From Streptomyces sp. ICC1 (GTDB lineage Bacteria > Actinomycetota > Actinomycetes > Streptomycetales > Streptomycetaceae), in the NCBI RefSeq assembly GCF_003287935.1, contig NZ_CP030287.1, positions 6,100,613-6,164,612 on the forward strand: a stretch of DNA of 64,000 nucleotides, read 5' to 3'. The position numbers and the translations under genes were made by a program. Below, one piece after another: positions 1 to 8,490 of the stretch. Below the pieces are notes generated by a model that had not been told where the DNA came from, did no database searches, and saw only the letters and a list, made by a program, of their open reading frames with translations. How positions within the stretch are numbered: the stretch's first letter is position 1; every line of letters begins with the position of its first letter.

Positions 1-2864
1 CTGAGAACAGCGGCAGATGGGTATAAGAAGCAGGACACAGCGGAGGCCGAGCCGGAGGCGGCGGAGGGGCCGCGCTGTGCGGGGCGCCCGCCGGCCACCC
101 AGTACGACTGGGTGTCCAGCCTCGCCACCGGCAGGTCCAGCAGACGGCGGTCCTCCTGGGGAACCAGCGCGCGCGGATCGACCGGGGCGCCCAGGACCGC
201 GAGACGGGCCAGGGCCAGTACGAAGCCGCGCCCGCCGTCGGGCGCCTCCCCGCCGAGGGGGACGACATGGACGTCGCCGTGGCCGGTCAGGTTGCGGCGG
301 ACCGAGGTGAGGAGCGAGCTGCCGCCGGACACCTGGAGGAAGACGCGGGCCCCCTGGTCGTAGGCGGTGCGGACGGCATCGCTGAAGTGGACCGGCGTGG
401 ACGCGTGGCGGACCCAGAGCGCGCGCAGCCGGTCGGGGTCGGTGCAGACCTCCCCGTTCACGGAGGAGACGAACGGCAGGACGGGACCGCTGATGCGGCG
501 CGTGGCGAGACCCGAGCGCATGCTCTCCTCGGCGGAGGCCAGCCGGGGGGAGTGGAAGGCGTTGGACACGTCGAGCGCCGCGGTGACGACCCCGGCCTCG
601 GCGCAGGCCTGCCGCAGGGCGGCGAGGCCTTGCGGCGTACCGCTGACCACGACCTGCCGCGGCTGGTTGAAGCAGGCGAGCCACACGTCCTCGATGCCCT
701 CGACGAGCCGGCGGCAGGTCTCCTGGTCGCTCTGCACGGCGAGCATCCCGCCCCCGGAGCCGTTCTCGGCCCGCCGGAGGACCGCCCCCCGGTGGACCAG
801 CAGCCTGATGGTGTCCACGTGGGTGAGGGCTCCGGCGGCAGCGGCCGCGGCGAACTCGCCGGCGCTGTGGCCGAGGGCGAGGTCGGGAGCGACGCCGCAG
901 TCGGCGAGGACGCGGGTGGCGGCGATCTGGACGGTACCGAGCAGCGGCTGGCACACGTCGGTGGCGGCGAGCCGCTGCCTGAGCGCCTCCGCGTCGCCCC
1001 GGGACGCCGCCTCGCCGTACAGCAGGTCGGCGAGGTCGAAGCCGAGGTCCCGCCGGGCCACGGCGCTGAGGACGCCGACGGCCGACCGGAAGCCGGTGAA
1101 CCGCTCGTGGAGGTCCCGCATCATGCCCGGTCGCTGACTGCCCTGGCCGGGGTAGACGAAGGCGATGCGGCGCCGGGCCGCCGGCAGGGGCGCGTCGGCG
1201 GCGAAGGCGCCGTCGCCGAGGTCGCCCCGGGTGCCGGCGAGGAGCTGCTCGCGGGCGTGGCGCAGGCGCCGGAGGAACCCGTCCGTGTCGGTGGCCACGA
1301 CGGCTAGCCGGGTCGTCAGCGGCTTGCGGGAGCCCAGGGTGTGGGCCACGGCGGCCAACGGGGGGCGGTGCGCCGTGTCGAGTGCTTCGAGTACCTCGCC
1401 GATGTGCCGGTCCAGCAGCTTGGGGCTGCCGGCCGAGAGGAGGACGAGATGGGGGCCGCCGCCCTCGGTGCCCGCGGGGGCTTCGGCGGGTTCGGGCCGC
1501 TGCTCCTCCAGGACCACGTGGACGTTCGTGCCGCCGAACCCGAACGAGCTGACCGCGGCGCGCAGCGGGGTGCCGGAGCTGCGAAAGGGCCGTGCGGTGT
1601 CGGCGAAGCGCAGCCCCGCGGCGGACATGCCGTGGTCCGGGTGGGGGGTGGTGGCCGGCTGCGGCACGATCGTGCGGTGGTGGACGACCAGGGCCGTCTT
1701 GATCAGCCCGGCGACGCCCGCCGCGGCCAGGGAGTGCCCGATGAGGGCCTTGCCCGAGGCGACGTAGCACAGGCCGGGGTCGTCGTCGGGGAACTCGGTG
1801 CGCAGCCGGCGCAACGCTTCGGCCTCGGCACGGTCGCCGGCGGCGGTCCCGGTGCCGTGCGCCTCGAGGAAGCCCACGGACGAGGGGGCGACCCCCGCGT
1901 CCTCATAGGCCCGGCGCATGGCGCGCAGCTGGCCTTCGGAGGTGGGAACCAGCGGGCCGGGGGACGCGCCGTCGTTGGCCGAGCCGATGCCCTTGATCAC
2001 GGCGTAGACGCGGTCGCCGTCCGCGAGCGCGTCGGCGAGCGGCCGCAGGACGACGACACCGGCGCCCTCGCCGAGGACGAAGCCGTCGGCCTCCTCGTCG
2101 AAGGGGCGGCACACCCCGGTCGGGGACAGCGCGCGGAGCCGGGAGAAGCCGACCAGGCTGTCGGGAGTGAGGTTGAGGTACACCCCGCCGACGAGGGCGA
2201 TCCGGCAGGTGCCCTGGCGCAGGTGGGCCATCGCCTGGTCGAGGGCGACCAGCGAGCCGGAGCAGGCGGCGTCGACGGCGAAGCTGGGGCCGCCGAGGTC
2301 GAAGTGCCGGCTGACGGTGCCGGACGCCATGTTGAGCAGGCTCCCGGGCAGGGTGAAGGCCTCGATGGTGCCGAGCCGTCCCGCCCGCTCCTTGGCGGCG
2401 TCGAGCACCTCGCGGCGGTCGGCCGCCTGCGAGGCGTCGGCCAGGGAAATGGCCCGCATGTGGGCCGTCATGAGGTCCTTGTAGTCGGACACCGACAACC
2501 CGAAGAAGACCCCGGTGTTCTCCCGGTCGAAGTCCCCGCGGCCCAGCCCCGCGTCGTCGAGGGCCTCACGGGTGACGTCGAGCATCAGCCGGTGCTGCGG
2601 GTCCATGGCCCGGGCGCGGGCCGGCGGCACCCCGTAGTGCACGGCGTCGAAGCGGTCCACGTCGGCCAGGAACGCGACCTGGTCGGTGTAGGCGGCGTTG
2701 GGCGCCGACCGGTTGCCGGGCTCGTGGAACGTCTCGTGGTTCCAGCGCTCGCGCGGCACGGTGGAGAACTGCCGTTCCCCGCTCAGCAGGAGGTCCCAGT
2801 AGCCGCGGATGTCGGGGGCGCCGGGAAAGCGGCAGCCGAGCCCGGTGATGGCGATGTCAGTCAT
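1..2864 (-). CDS. Type I polyketide synthase, KS-AT part, 3' end outside window
   Basis: Start ATG at 2864 is preceded by AGGGAGAG. The protein opens directly with a ketosynthase (MTDIAITGLGCRFPG), with no N-terminal docking helix. The KS active-site Cys is residue 201 in AVDAACSGSL, and both catalytic His motifs are present (EAHGTGT and GKALIGHS). An acyltransferase follows; its nucleophile is Ser667 in GHSAGEFAA. The NAFHSP motif has the AFH pattern usual in malonyl-CoA-selective AT domains. A post-AT linker ending in SYWVAGG leads into the window edge. About 950 codons are open with no stop. No DH, KR or ACP is visible, so the product cannot be predicted. The last dozen codons coincide with adapter-like bases 8-33 and should be disregarded. 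The gene diverges from the DNA ligase, with 231 bp between the two starts. Confidence 0.93.
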   Translation of the reverse strand, partial: MTDIAITGLGCRFPGAPDIRGYWDLLLSGERQFSTVPRERWNHETFHEPGNRSAPNAAYTDQVAFLADVDRFDAVHYGVPPARARAMDPQHRLMLDVTREALDDAGLGRGDFDRENTGVFFGLSVSDYKDLMTAHMRAISLADASQAADRREVLDAAKERAGRLGTIEAFTLPGSLLNMASGTVSRHFDLGGPSFAVDAACSGSLVALDQAMAHLRQGTCRIALVGGVYLNLTPDSLVGFSRLRALSPTGVCRPFDEEADGFVLGEGAGVVVLRPLADALADGDRVYAVIKGIGSANDGASPGPLVPTSEGQLRAMRRAYEDAGVAPSSVGFLEAHGTGTAAGDRAEAEALRRLRTEFPDDDPGLCYVASGKALIGHSLAAAGVAGLIKTALVVHHRTIVPQPATTPHPDHGMSAAGLRFADTARPFRSSGTPLRAAVSSFGFGGTNVHVVLEEQRPEPAEAPAGTEGGGPHLVLLSAGSPKLLDRHIGEVLEALDTAHRPPLAAVAHTLGSRKPLTTRLAVVATDTDGFLRRLRHAREQLLAGTRGDLGDGAFAADAPLPAARRRIAFVYPGQGSQRPGMMRDLHERFTGFRSAVGVLSAVARRDLGFDLADLLYGEAASRGDAEALRQRLAATDVCQPLLGTVQIAATRVLADCGVAPDLALGHSAGEFAAAAAAGALTHVDTIRLLVHRGAVLRRAENGSGGGMLAVQSDQETCRRLVEGIEDVWLACFNQPRQVVVSGTPQGLAALRQACAEAGVVTAALDVSNAFHSPRLASAEESMRSGLATRRISGPVLPFVSSVNGEVCTDPDRLRALWVRHASTPVHFSDAVRTAYDQGARVFLQVSGGSSLLTSVRRNLTGHGDVHVVPLGGEAPDGGRGFVLALARLAVLGAPVDPRALVPQEDRRLLDLPVARLDTQSYWVAGGRPAQRGPSAASGSASAVSCFLYPSAAVL
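8..33 (+). other. Degenerate sequencing-adapter-like sequence at window start
   Basis: These 26 bases align without gaps to the 3' end of the Nextera Read 1 transposase adapter (ending AGATGTGTATAAGAGACAG). 22 of 26 positions are identical; the differences are two T-to-G changes and one swapped AG pair. The A+T-rich GTATAAGA core is foreign to the surrounding very GC-rich DNA. It translates in frame at the end of the PKS reading frame as a peptide containing FLYPS. I infer an untrimmed or error-containing adapter at a contig end, so the last residues of the PKS reading are probably not real. Confidence 0.6.
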
Positions 2865-3066
2865 GAGACTCTCCCTGGCGTGGTGCCGCGGACGGTCGGC
2901 GGCCGTTTTTCCACGGTGCCCGCAGGAGCCCCGGAGCCGTAGCCCCGGCTGTTCGTCACTTGACAGACCCGCCGATGGGTGCGCCGGCCTCCCGGCCGGG
3001 CGGTCTCCCACGGACCGGCGGGCGCCCGAGAACGGGCGCGGCGCCCGGGAACGGGCCGCCGGGCAT

Positions 3067-3096
3067 TGTCAGTGGTCCGGGAGAGGATCACTGACA
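3067..3096 (+). promoter_or_regulatory. Stem-loop enclosing the ribosome site of the DNA ligase gene
   Basis: TGTCAGTG (3067-3074) and CACTGACA (3089-3096) are perfect 8-bp inverted arms around a 14-base loop. The loop holds the GGGAGAGG ribosome site, and the second arm ends on the A of the ATG at 3096. In RNA this would close the start region. As DNA it could equally be a repressor operator. The structure is seen directly; the role is inference. Confidence 0.4.
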
Positions 3097-5156
3097 TGAC
3101 GATCCTTTCCGCCGATGAGGCGTTGTCCAGCGTGTTCAGCCGTGCCGACTACAGCGCCGCGCTCCGGCGGCTCCGCGAGGCCTCCCGGGCGTACTACGGC
3201 GGCGCCGACAGCGCGCTGGACGACGCCGCCTACGACCGGCTGCGCCTGTCCGTGCTCGCCTGGGAAGCGGAGCACCCGGACGAGGCCGCCCCGGACTCCG
3301 TGACCGGCCTGGTCGCGGACGGCGCGGCCCCGGTCGGCGACATGGAGCACACCGTCCGGCTGCTCAGCCTCGACAACGTCTTCGACCCGGCCGGCCTGGT
3401 CGCCTGGGGCGCCTCGCTCCAGCGCCGTCTGGGCCACGAGCCCGCCGGAGGGTTCACCGTCGAGCCGAAGATGGACGGAGCGGCCGTCGCCGCCCGCTAC
3501 CGCGCCGGTCGGCTGGAGCAGGTCATCACCCGCGGCAACGGCACCCACGGCGAGGACGTCAGCCACGTCATCGGCGCCATCGAGGGCCTGCCCGAGCAGC
3601 TGCCCGTGCCGGCCACCTTCGAAGTCCGCGGGGAGGTCCTGTTCACGCAGAGCCAGTTCGAAGCCGCGAACGAGGTCCGCGTCGCGCACGGCGCGCAGCC
3701 CTTCGCGAACCCGCGCAACGGGACGGCCGGCACCCTGCGCGCGAAGGACCGCCCCTACCGGCTCGCGATGACGTTCTGGGCGTACGGAGCGGTCGAGCTC
3801 GACGGCGTCGCCTTCGCGCCGTCCGGGGCCACCCACGCCGAGGTCCTGGCCGCCGTCTCCGGGGCCGGCGTACGGACCACGGCCGACACGCCCGCCGGCC
3901 TGCACGTGGTCCCGACCCTCGCCGAGGCCCAGCGCGAGGTCGACGCGATCGCCGCGCAGCGCGCGGACCTGCCGTTCGGCATCGACGGGGTCGTGATCAA
4001 GGCGAACGACGCGGCCGAGCAGGCCGCGGCCGGGCTCGGCAGCAGATTCCCGTACTGGGCGATCGCCTTCAAGCTGCCGGCCGTCGAGCGCCAGACCGTA
4101 CTGAAGGACGTGGTGTGGGACGTGGGCCGTACCGGGGTGCTCGCCCCGACGGCCATCCTCGAACCGGTCGACATCGACGGATCCACCGTCACCCGGGCCA
4201 CCCTCCACAACCCCGCGGACATCCGCCGACGCGACCTCCACCTCGGCGACACCGTGACGGTGTACAAGGCCGGCGACATCATCCCCCGCGTCCAGGCCGC
4301 CCTCGTGGGCCACCGCCCGGCCGGCGCGCTCGAGGTGCCGCTGCCCACGCGGTGCCCCAACTGCGGCGGGGAGATCAACAAGGACCAGGAGCGCTGGCGC
4401 TGCGCGAAGGGAACCGGCTGCGCGCTGCCCGCCCTGATCGAGTACGCCGCCGGCCGCGACATCCTCGACATCGACGGCCTGGGCAAGACGTACGTCAACG
4501 CCCTGATCGAGTCCGGTGACGTCGCCGACGTCGCCGACCTGTTCACCCTGACCGAGGGACAGCTCGCCGCCGCCTCCGGCAGCGCCAAGCGCGGGGCCAA
4601 GCTGGCCGAGCAGATCGCGGCCGCCAAGTCCCGCCCCCTGAGCCGCGTCTTCTGCGCCCTGGGCGTGCTCGGCACCGGGCGCAGCATGTCCCGCCGCATC
4701 GCCGCGCACTTCGGCACGATGGACGCCGTCCGGCAGGCGGATGCCTCCGCCATGCAGGAGGTCGACGGCATCGGCGGGGAGAAGGCCCCGGTCATCGTCG
4801 AACAGGTCGCCTCCCTGGCCCAGGTCATCGACAAACTGGCCGCGGCCGGAGTCAACATGACGGAGCCGCAGCAGCCCCGGACGGCCGCGGAAGGCCCCCT
4901 TTCCGGCAAGACCGTCGTGGTCACCGGGAAGATGAGCGGCCCGCTCGAGAACATGGGCCGCTCGGAGATGAACACCCTGATCGAGAAGGCCGGCGGCAGG
5001 GCGGGCGGCAGCGTCAACTCCAAGACCACCTACCTGGTCTGCGCGGCCTCCGCGAGCGGGAAGCCGAGCTCCAAGGCCGTCAAGGCCGAGGAACTGGGCG
5101 TCACGGTCCTCACCCCGGAAGCCTTCGCCGAACTCGTCGCCGCCCACCTGGGCTGA
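3096..5156 (+). CDS. ligA: NAD-dependent DNA ligase, LigA-type paralogue
   Basis: 686 residues. NAD-dependent ligases seal nicks through a lysine-AMP intermediate. The N-terminal Ia region reads AYYGGADSALDDAAYDRL. The nucleotidyl-transfer motif is EPKMDGAAV, whose Lys takes AMP; housekeeping enzymes usually read KIDGLA, so this looks like the divergent second ligase found in some streptomycetes. An OB fold, a four-Cys zinc finger (CPNCGG ... CAKGTGC), helix-hairpin-helix repeats (DIDGLG, GIGGEKA) and a C-terminal BRCT domain (GKTVVVTGKM) follow in canonical order. I chose the ATG at 3096 because it has a good ribosome site; the frame is open further upstream but without one. It diverges from the PKS gene. 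A role specific to the PKS locus or to stress repair is speculative. Confidence 0.93.
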   Translation: MTILSADEALSSVFSRADYSAALRRLREASRAYYGGADSALDDAAYDRLRLSVLAWEAEHPDEAAPDSVTGLVADGAAPVGDMEHTVRLLSLDNVFDPAGLVAWGASLQRRLGHEPAGGFTVEPKMDGAAVAARYRAGRLEQVITRGNGTHGEDVSHVIGAIEGLPEQLPVPATFEVRGEVLFTQSQFEAANEVRVAHGAQPFANPRNGTAGTLRAKDRPYRLAMTFWAYGAVELDGVAFAPSGATHAEVLAAVSGAGVRTTADTPAGLHVVPTLAEAQREVDAIAAQRADLPFGIDGVVIKANDAAEQAAAGLGSRFPYWAIAFKLPAVERQTVLKDVVWDVGRTGVLAPTAILEPVDIDGSTVTRATLHNPADIRRRDLHLGDTVTVYKAGDIIPRVQAALVGHRPAGALEVPLPTRCPNCGGEINKDQERWRCAKGTGCALPALIEYAAGRDILDIDGLGKTYVNALIESGDVADVADLFTLTEGQLAAASGSAKRGAKLAEQIAAAKSRPLSRVFCALGVLGTGRSMSRRIAAHFGTMDAVRQADASAMQEVDGIGGEKAPVIVEQVASLAQVIDKLAAAGVNMTEPQQPRTAAEGPLSGKTVVVTGKMSGPLENMGRSEMNTLIEKAGGRAGGSVNSKTTYLVCAASASGKPSSKAVKAEELGVTVLTPEAFAELVAAHLG

Positions 5157-5281
5157 CCCGAGGACCCGAGGGCGGGAGCCCGGTTCACCGATACCTTCGA
5201 CGGGGCGCCGGCGGGTGTCCCGGAAGAATCCGGCCGCGCGGTGCGGGGGCCGGCCGGTGCGAGCGGAAGGACCTCGGCGCG

Positions 5282-5743
5282 ATGGATTCCACGGAGTTTC
5301 GGATGCAGGGCCCGGGCCGCTACATCCGGCTGGCGGACCTCCTGCCCCTGATCCCGGACAACGACTGGACCTGGAGCATCCTGGAGATCGACGGAATCTG
5401 GAGCGTCCCCGGAGCCGACGGAGTCGTCGCGCCGCCGGACGGTATGAGTGCCTCGGCATTCGAGGACCTGGTGCGGGCGAGCCCGACGGGGTACGTCCAG
5501 GGCTGGCCCGGGCTGAAGGACCTCGCCGTGCACCTGGAGCAGAACCACTGGCTCACCGTCGTCGCCGCGGCCTCGGCCGACGACCTCGTCGGCGCCGAAC
5601 TCCAGGCCGAGGACTACTCCCGGTGCCTCGTGTTCCTCGAAGCGTTCGACAGCGGGACGTGGACGGTCGCCGCTCGGCCGGGTGCGACCGGCGGCGGCCA
5701 CGACATCGTGGAAGCGGCCCGGGCGCGGTTCGCCCGGCCGTGA
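5282..5743 (+). CDS. Hypothetical protein, 153 residues
   Basis: The ATG at 5282 follows GGAAGGA about ten bases upstream. The sequence is soluble and acidic, rich in Trp and Asp, with no signal peptide or membrane segment (for example DNDWTWSILEIDGIWSVPG near residue 27). I recognise no family. Regular third-position GC and the ribosome site support it as a real gene. It lies 125 bp downstream of the ligase in the same direction but with no sign of coupling. Function unknown. Confidence 0.7.
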   Translation: MDSTEFRMQGPGRYIRLADLLPLIPDNDWTWSILEIDGIWSVPGADGVVAPPDGMSASAFEDLVRASPTGYVQGWPGLKDLAVHLEQNHWLTVVAAASADDLVGAELQAEDYSRCLVFLEAFDSGTWTVAARPGATGGGHDIVEAARARFARP

Positions 5744-5761
5744 CCGGCGCCGGCGGGCCCG

Positions 5762-5941
5762 TCAGCCGAAGCGGAACGAGACGGGCGTGTCCGGGTGGAG
5801 GACCGCGGGGGCCGGCGAGATCACCTCGTCCCACTCCCCGTGGGCCCTGCCGCGGTCCCGCTCGCCCGCCGCGCCCTCGGCCCATCCCGAGATGTTGCCC
5901 TTCTCCCGGGCCGTGTAGAGGCCCCGCGCACCCGCTGAAGT
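5762..5941 (-). pseudogene. Possible C-terminal gene remnant without a start
   Basis: Read on the minus strand, about 58 codons end at the TGA at 5762-5764. They give a plausible protein tail (GLYTAREKGNISGWAEG ... HPDTPVSFRFG). No start codon with a ribosome site lies upstream in that frame before it becomes low-complexity. It fills the gap between two genes and could be the stump of a deleted gene. Family not recognised. Confidence 0.3.
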
Positions 5942-5969
5942 CCATCGGGCCGGGCGTCGGCCGGTCCCG

Positions 5970-6446
5970 TCACGCCAGGTGCGCGGTGGTCTCGACGTGG
6001 GAGGCCAGGTGCGCGAGCGAGGAGGCGATCCCGGCCTCGTGGACCGCCTGGTCGATGCCGGGCGGCACGTCCGTGGCGGTGACGGTCACCCGGGTCCCGT
6101 CGCCGGTGGCGGCGAGGTCCCAGGTCATCGTCATGGTGCCCGCGTACGAGGGGTCGTCGGCCTCGAACACCGCCCGGTGCACCACGCGTTCCGCCGGCAC
6201 CAGCTCGGCGAAGCCGACCTCGACGACGTCCGTCGCGGCCGTGGTCTTGCCGGGGCCGTCGGCGGGGTCGAGGTGGGTCAGCACCATCCGGAACCCGCCG
6301 CCGGGCCGGGGGTCCCACCGCTCGACCCGCCCGCTCATGCCGTCCGGCGGCAGCCAGGCCTCCAGGGCCTCCCGGTCGAGGAGGGCGCCGTAGACGTCCG
6401 CCGGTGGCGCCGCGATCGTCCGGCCGGCGCGGTCGGTTCTGCCCAT
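5970..6446 (-). CDS. SRPBCC / AHSA1-type START-fold protein
   Basis: 158 residues from the ATG at 6446. The N-terminal strand and helix TIAAPPADVYGALLDREAL, then EAWLPPDGMSG, are typical of the Aha1-C / polyketide-cyclase-like SRPBCC family: helix-grip proteins that bind hydrophobic ligands or act as stress factors. The length is normal for the family. The C-terminal helix HEAGIASSLAHLASHVE closes the fold. It is the first gene of the 6-16 kb stress-type cluster and diverges from the small membrane protein at 6606. The ligand cannot be told from sequence. Confidence 0.85.
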   Translation of the reverse strand: MGRTDRAGRTIAAPPADVYGALLDREALEAWLPPDGMSGRVERWDPRPGGGFRMVLTHLDPADGPGKTTAATDVVEVGFAELVPAERVVHRAVFEADDPSYAGTMTMTWDLAATGDGTRVTVTATDVPPGIDQAVHEAGIASSLAHLASHVETTAHLA

Positions 6447-6605
6447 GGCCCGAGCGTAGTGCTTCGACCGGAAAGGTCCACCGGGGCGGTCCCGAAGAAC
6501 AGCGTCGCGGCAGAGATAAGGACGGGACTCGCGGGTAGACGCCAGCGGAGGCACCGCGGCGGAACAACCCGTTCCGCCGTATCCAGACAGACGAGTGAGG
6601 GCATC

Positions 6606-6761
6606 ATGATTTTCGCCGGACTCATCCTCTTGCTCATCGGATTCCTGACCGGAATCTCCATCCTGTGGACCATCGGGATCATCCTGCTCGTGGTGGGGGC
6701 AGTGCTGTGGATCCTCGGCTCGGTGGGACACGCGGTCGGCGGCCGGCGCCACTACTGGTAG
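6606..6761 (+). CDS. Small two-helix membrane protein, DUF6131-like
   Basis: 51 residues starting MIFAGLILLLIGFLTG. Two hydrophobic helices (residues 2-20 and 22-44) are followed by a short basic tail ending GGRRHYW. The ATG at 6606 has GAGGGCATC just upstream. This matches the tiny hydrophobic proteins annotated DUF6131 in actinomycetes, often near general-stress genes; the family name is from memory. A shared hairpin separates it from the convergent gene at 6897-7079. Confidence 0.75.
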   Translation: MIFAGLILLLIGFLTGISILWTIGIILLVVGAVLWILGSVGHAVGGRRHYW

Positions 6762-6787
6762 TCCGCGGGCCGGTGGCGGCGTGGAAA

Positions 6788-6832
6788 CGGACGTACCGCA
6801 GAACGGGTGAGGCCCGCTCCGCGGTACGTCCG
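6788..6832. terminator. Bidirectional hairpin terminator
   Basis: Perfect 12-bp arms CGGACGTACCGC (6788-6799) and GCGGTACGTCCG (6821-6832), with a smaller hairpin in the loop. It lies between two convergent small membrane-protein genes. There is no U-tract, as is usual for Streptomyces terminators. Confidence 0.7.
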
Positions 6833-6896
6833 TGTGCGGTGCCCTTCGTGCGGCGCCCTTCGGCTTCGCTCGGGTCCGCGCCGCGCTCCGCCGCGG

Positions 6897-7079
6897 TCAG
6901 CGTCTGCGACCCCACCCGCGGCCCGTCCGCCCGGCGCCGACCCCGGCGACGTGCAGGGCGAGCGCGACGAGACCGATCAGCATGAAGTTGGTGGAGCTCA
7001 GCACGTCGTTGGTGGCTATGTGGGCCGCGTTGATCAGGAACGCGATGAAGAAGAGCACTGCGGCGACGATGGCCAGCAT
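6897..7079 (-). CDS. Small membrane protein
   Basis: 60 residues from the ATG at 7079, with GAAAGGGG a few bases upstream. Two hydrophobic stretches (LAIVAAVLFFIAFLINAAHI and FMLIGLVALALHVAGVGAG) flank TNDVLSSTN, and a basic C-terminus ends GWGRRR. This pattern is common in actinomycete stress clusters as short unnamed membrane proteins. Function unknown; a role in envelope protection is only suggested by the neighbours. Confidence 0.75.
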   Translation of the reverse strand: MLAIVAAVLFFIAFLINAAHIATNDVLSSTNFMLIGLVALALHVAGVGAGRTGRGWGRRR

Positions 7080-7239
7080 GGTCGGACCCCTTTCTGTCGG
7101 TGACCGCCGTGTGCCCCGTGCGGGCGGGAACATGAGCCGCCACCGGGCCCCGTCTCCCGGCGCATCTCGTACGGGGCCGCCGGCCGGTCGCCGCCGCGCC
7201 CGACGGGCCGGGTCCCGCCCGGCCTCGTAGCCTGGCGTG

Positions 7240-7912
7240 ATGCGTCAGCACGATCTTGTCGTCATCGGTGCGGGATCCGGCAACGCCGTCATCGACGATT
7301 CGTTCGCCGGCCTCGACGTGGCCATCGTCGAGGAGAGGTGGTTCGGCGGAACCTGTCTGAACGCGGGGTGCATCCCGAGCAAGATGTACGCCTACGTCGC
7401 GGAGGTGGCCCATACCGTCGGCGAGGCCGGCACGTACGACGTGGACGCGGAGCCGGCCCGCGTGCGCTGGCGCGCGATGCGTGACCGGGTGTTCGGGCGC
7501 CTGGACGCCGAGCGCGAGGAGGGCCGCCGCGGGCGGCTGGAGGCGGACCGGGTCACCGTGTACGAGGGCACGGCGCGGTTCACGGGCCCCCGGGAGCTGC
7601 GGATCGACCTCGCGGACGGCGCCGTCGACATCGGCGCCCGGCAGATCGTCATCGCCGCAGGCGGCCGGCCGGTGGTCCCCCCCCATGGAGGACACCACCG
7701 GCTTCTGTAAGGTGCTCGCCGAACGCGGCACCGGCCGCCTGCTCGGTGCGCACATCATGGGCCCACAGGCCGCCACCCTCATCCAGCCCCTCGTCCTGGC
7801 GATGACCCTGGGCATCGACGCGGCCACCCTCGCCCGTTCCCCGTACTGGATCCACCCGGCGCCGACCGAGCTCGTCGAGAAAGCGCTCCTCGACCTCGTG
7901 GGCGGTCCGTGA
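7240..7912 (+). pseudogene. mtr: Mycothione reductase with large internal deletion
   Basis: The N-terminal part (7240 to about 7680) is an FAD-binding disulfide reductase: HDLVVIGAGSGNAV, then the redox-active pair in [13 protein letters not shown]. The reading then jumps frame at an eight-C run. The last 75 codons (to 7912) are the C-terminal dimerisation end, including [12 protein letters not shown] and the catalytic His region [12 protein letters not shown]. Roughly 230 residues, covering the NADPH domain and most of the central domain, are missing compared with the usual ~460. Mycothione reductase regenerates mycothiol, the actinomycete thiol. The gene cannot be functional as written. It is either a true deletion pseudogene or a collapsed assembly. 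Confidence 0.85.
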
Positions 7913-8096
7913 ATCCGGTCCCCGCAGGGGAAGTCGGCCGGTGCGGGTGAACCGCGGCATCGGGGGCATGCGGACCGGTGCCGGGATGGACGCCGTGACG
8001 CAGCGGGGAATCTGCTCACCTCCATCGATCGACGGCCGTCCCGGCTCCGTAAATCCGGCCGGGTGAAACGAACCGACGGAGGAAGAGGGAAATTCG

Positions 8097-8321
8097 ATGA
8101 CGACGGCAGAGTTATTCGGAAAGAAGTCCATATCCGGCGCGCGGGCGCTCCGCGGGCACGCCGCCCGCACCCGGGAGGACATGGTCCGGACGGTCGAAGC
8201 GCTGGCGAAGGGGAAGACCGGTCGGGCCGCCGCGGTGGCGCGGACCCACCGCACCGCCCTGATCACGGCCGCCGGCGTACTGGCCGCCGCCCTGCTCGCC
8301 CGGCGGTCCCGGCGGGCGTGA
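8097..8321 (+). CDS. Small protein with C-terminal membrane anchor
   Basis: 74 residues. The ATG at 8097 follows GGAGGAAGAGGG. A basic, probably helical N-terminal half (GKKSISGARALRGHAARTRE) leads to one hydrophobic helix (TALITAAGVLAAALLARRSRR) with a positively charged end, so the bulk should face the cytoplasm. It resembles short DUF3618/YtxH-like stress proteins in shape only; I do not assign a family. It lies directly upstream of the sigma factor gene and may share its control. Confidence 0.7.
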   Translation: MTTAELFGKKSISGARALRGHAARTREDMVRTVEALAKGKTGRAAAVARTHRTALITAAGVLAAALLARRSRRA

Positions 8322-8490
8322 CCCCGCGGCGGACGCGCCCCGTACGCACACCGTACGCGGGCCGCCACACCTGGTGACCGGCCCGTCGATCGATGGTGCG
8401 TGGACCGTTTGAGTGGGTATACCCCTTTGGAAAGAGCGCGACGGTCCACGCCGAGCCCGCAGGCCGGCCCGAACCCGTCGGAGGAAGCTC

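Noticed and set aside
267..2942. Long plus-strand frames in the first 3 kb
   Set aside because: They are antisense to the KS-AT reading, which carries all catalytic motifs.
3069..5459. 796-codon open frame antisense to the DNA ligase
   Set aside because: Shadow of a high-GC gene; low-complexity Gly/Arg/Asp composition, no motif, and the plus-strand ligase is unambiguous.
8415..8420. SigB-type -10 (GGGTAT) as an autoregulatory promoter of the sigma gene
   Set aside because: No matching -35 at 14-16 bp spacing; kept only as a possibility in the gene entry.
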